Shown here one piece after another: positions 5,281 to 5,414 of a stretch of DNA of 5,414 nucleotides. This stretch comes from JAUWKC01 sp035529895 (GTDB lineage Bacteria > Planctomycetota > Phycisphaerae > Sedimentisphaerales > Anaerobacaceae). Location: contig DATKVV010000052.1 in the NCBI GenBank assembly GCA_035529895.1, positions 1-5,414 of the forward strand. Reading direction: 5' to 3'. Every line of letters begins with the position of its first letter. The stretch's first letter is position 1. A model generated the notes under the pieces. That model worked only from the letters and a program-made list of their open reading frames with translations, was not told where the DNA came from and made no database searches. The position numbers and the translations under genes are program-made.

Positions 5281-5414
5281 GTCCGTAACGCCTAAATTAC
5301 AGGGTATAATTTTTTGAGTTTTGCTCGAGCATCCGCAGTGGTGAATTGCCAATCCACGCTTACCTCTGCGTCGTTACGTTCGGCCTGCCATGTTGACACC
5401 TCAGCTATCATCTT
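5278..5414 (-). mobile_element. IS630-family insertion sequence, one end (partial)
   Basis: The element enters from the right edge and ends inside the sulfatase gene. It carries the transposase 3' end, whose stop codon lies only 11-14 bases from the terminus, as is usual for compact IS630 elements. The terminal sequence is G(TAG)TCCGTAACGCC. Its partner inverted repeat and the second TA copy lie outside the window, so the exact end (5278 or 5281) is not settled. Confidence 0.75.
5292..5414 (-). CDS. IS630-family transposase, C-terminal end (5' partial)
   Basis: Forty residues are visible, ending at TAG 5294-5292. They include STWQAERND, then VDWQFTTADARAKLKKLYP and a final VI. The pattern (I/V)-x-x-W-x-x-x-R-N, then D-W-x-F-T-T-x-D-A-R-x-K-L-K-x-L-Y-P, is the hallmark C-terminus of IS630 (DDE_3, Tc1/mariner superfamily) transposases. 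The helix-turn-helix and DDE residues are outside the window. Orientation is the same as the sulfatase it interrupts. Nothing in the visible part is damaged. Confidence 0.88.
   Translation of the reverse strand, partial: KMIAEVSTWQAERNDAEVSVDWQFTTADARAKLKKLYPVI

Noticed and set aside
1..5414. CRISPR array, tRNA, rRNA or riboswitch
   Set aside because: No regularly spaced direct repeats, no cloverleaf or conserved rRNA stretches and no familiar riboswitch core were seen by eye. Small structured RNAs cannot be excluded without a covariance-model search.

Overview
The window reads as an accessory, rearranged stretch of a bacterial chromosome, most likely from a member of the Planctomycetota (perhaps Phycisphaerae or a relative). 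The evidence is a Tat-exported Gfo/Idh/MocA oxidoreductase, a large exported Asp-box propeller protein, an S1-type arylsulfatase, and a remnant of a tyrosine recombinase with the N-terminal motif typical of planctomycete integrases. The phylum is inferred from these gene types; no ribosomal or other marker gene is present.

Layout, left to right. Bases 1-136 are the right-hand end of an IS66-family element: the last 41 residues of its transposase on the + strand, then a terminus ending CGCTTAC. Bases 137-306 hold nothing I recognise. Two intact genes follow on the minus strand: the exported oxidoreductase (307-1653) and, upstream of it in transcription, the 659-residue secreted propeller protein (1854-3833). 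A 188-base gap between them carries the oxidoreductase's near-perfect ribosome binding site and a possible promoter. Bases 3834-4193 are an AT-rich spacer without a gene.

The right third is a graveyard of mobile and broken genes. At 4194-4556 (+) lies a decayed tyrosine recombinase, interrupted by an in-frame TAG at codon 22 and cut off inside its core-binding domain. Next come an AT hairpin and a strongly C-rich spacer (4557-4760). The C-terminal 172 residues of a sulfatase follow on the minus strand (4761-5280). An IS630-family element has inserted in the middle of its conserved (F)TSDNG motif. That element's transposase C-terminus runs off the right edge (5292-5414, minus).

The intact and broken metabolic genes are of the types found together in planctomycete loci for degrading complex, often sulfated, polysaccharides. 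The sulfatase would remove sulfate esters, the propeller protein would bind or cleave glycans, and the oxidoreductase would act on sugars or glycosides outside the cytoplasm. That joint role is inference, and the sulfatase copy is disrupted. I see no CRISPR array, tRNA or rRNA. I do not see a convincing wholly new system. The most informative signals are the IS630 insertion inside the sulfatase, the amber-interrupted integrase remnant, and the pairing of an unassigned propeller protein with a Tat-exported oxidoreductase.
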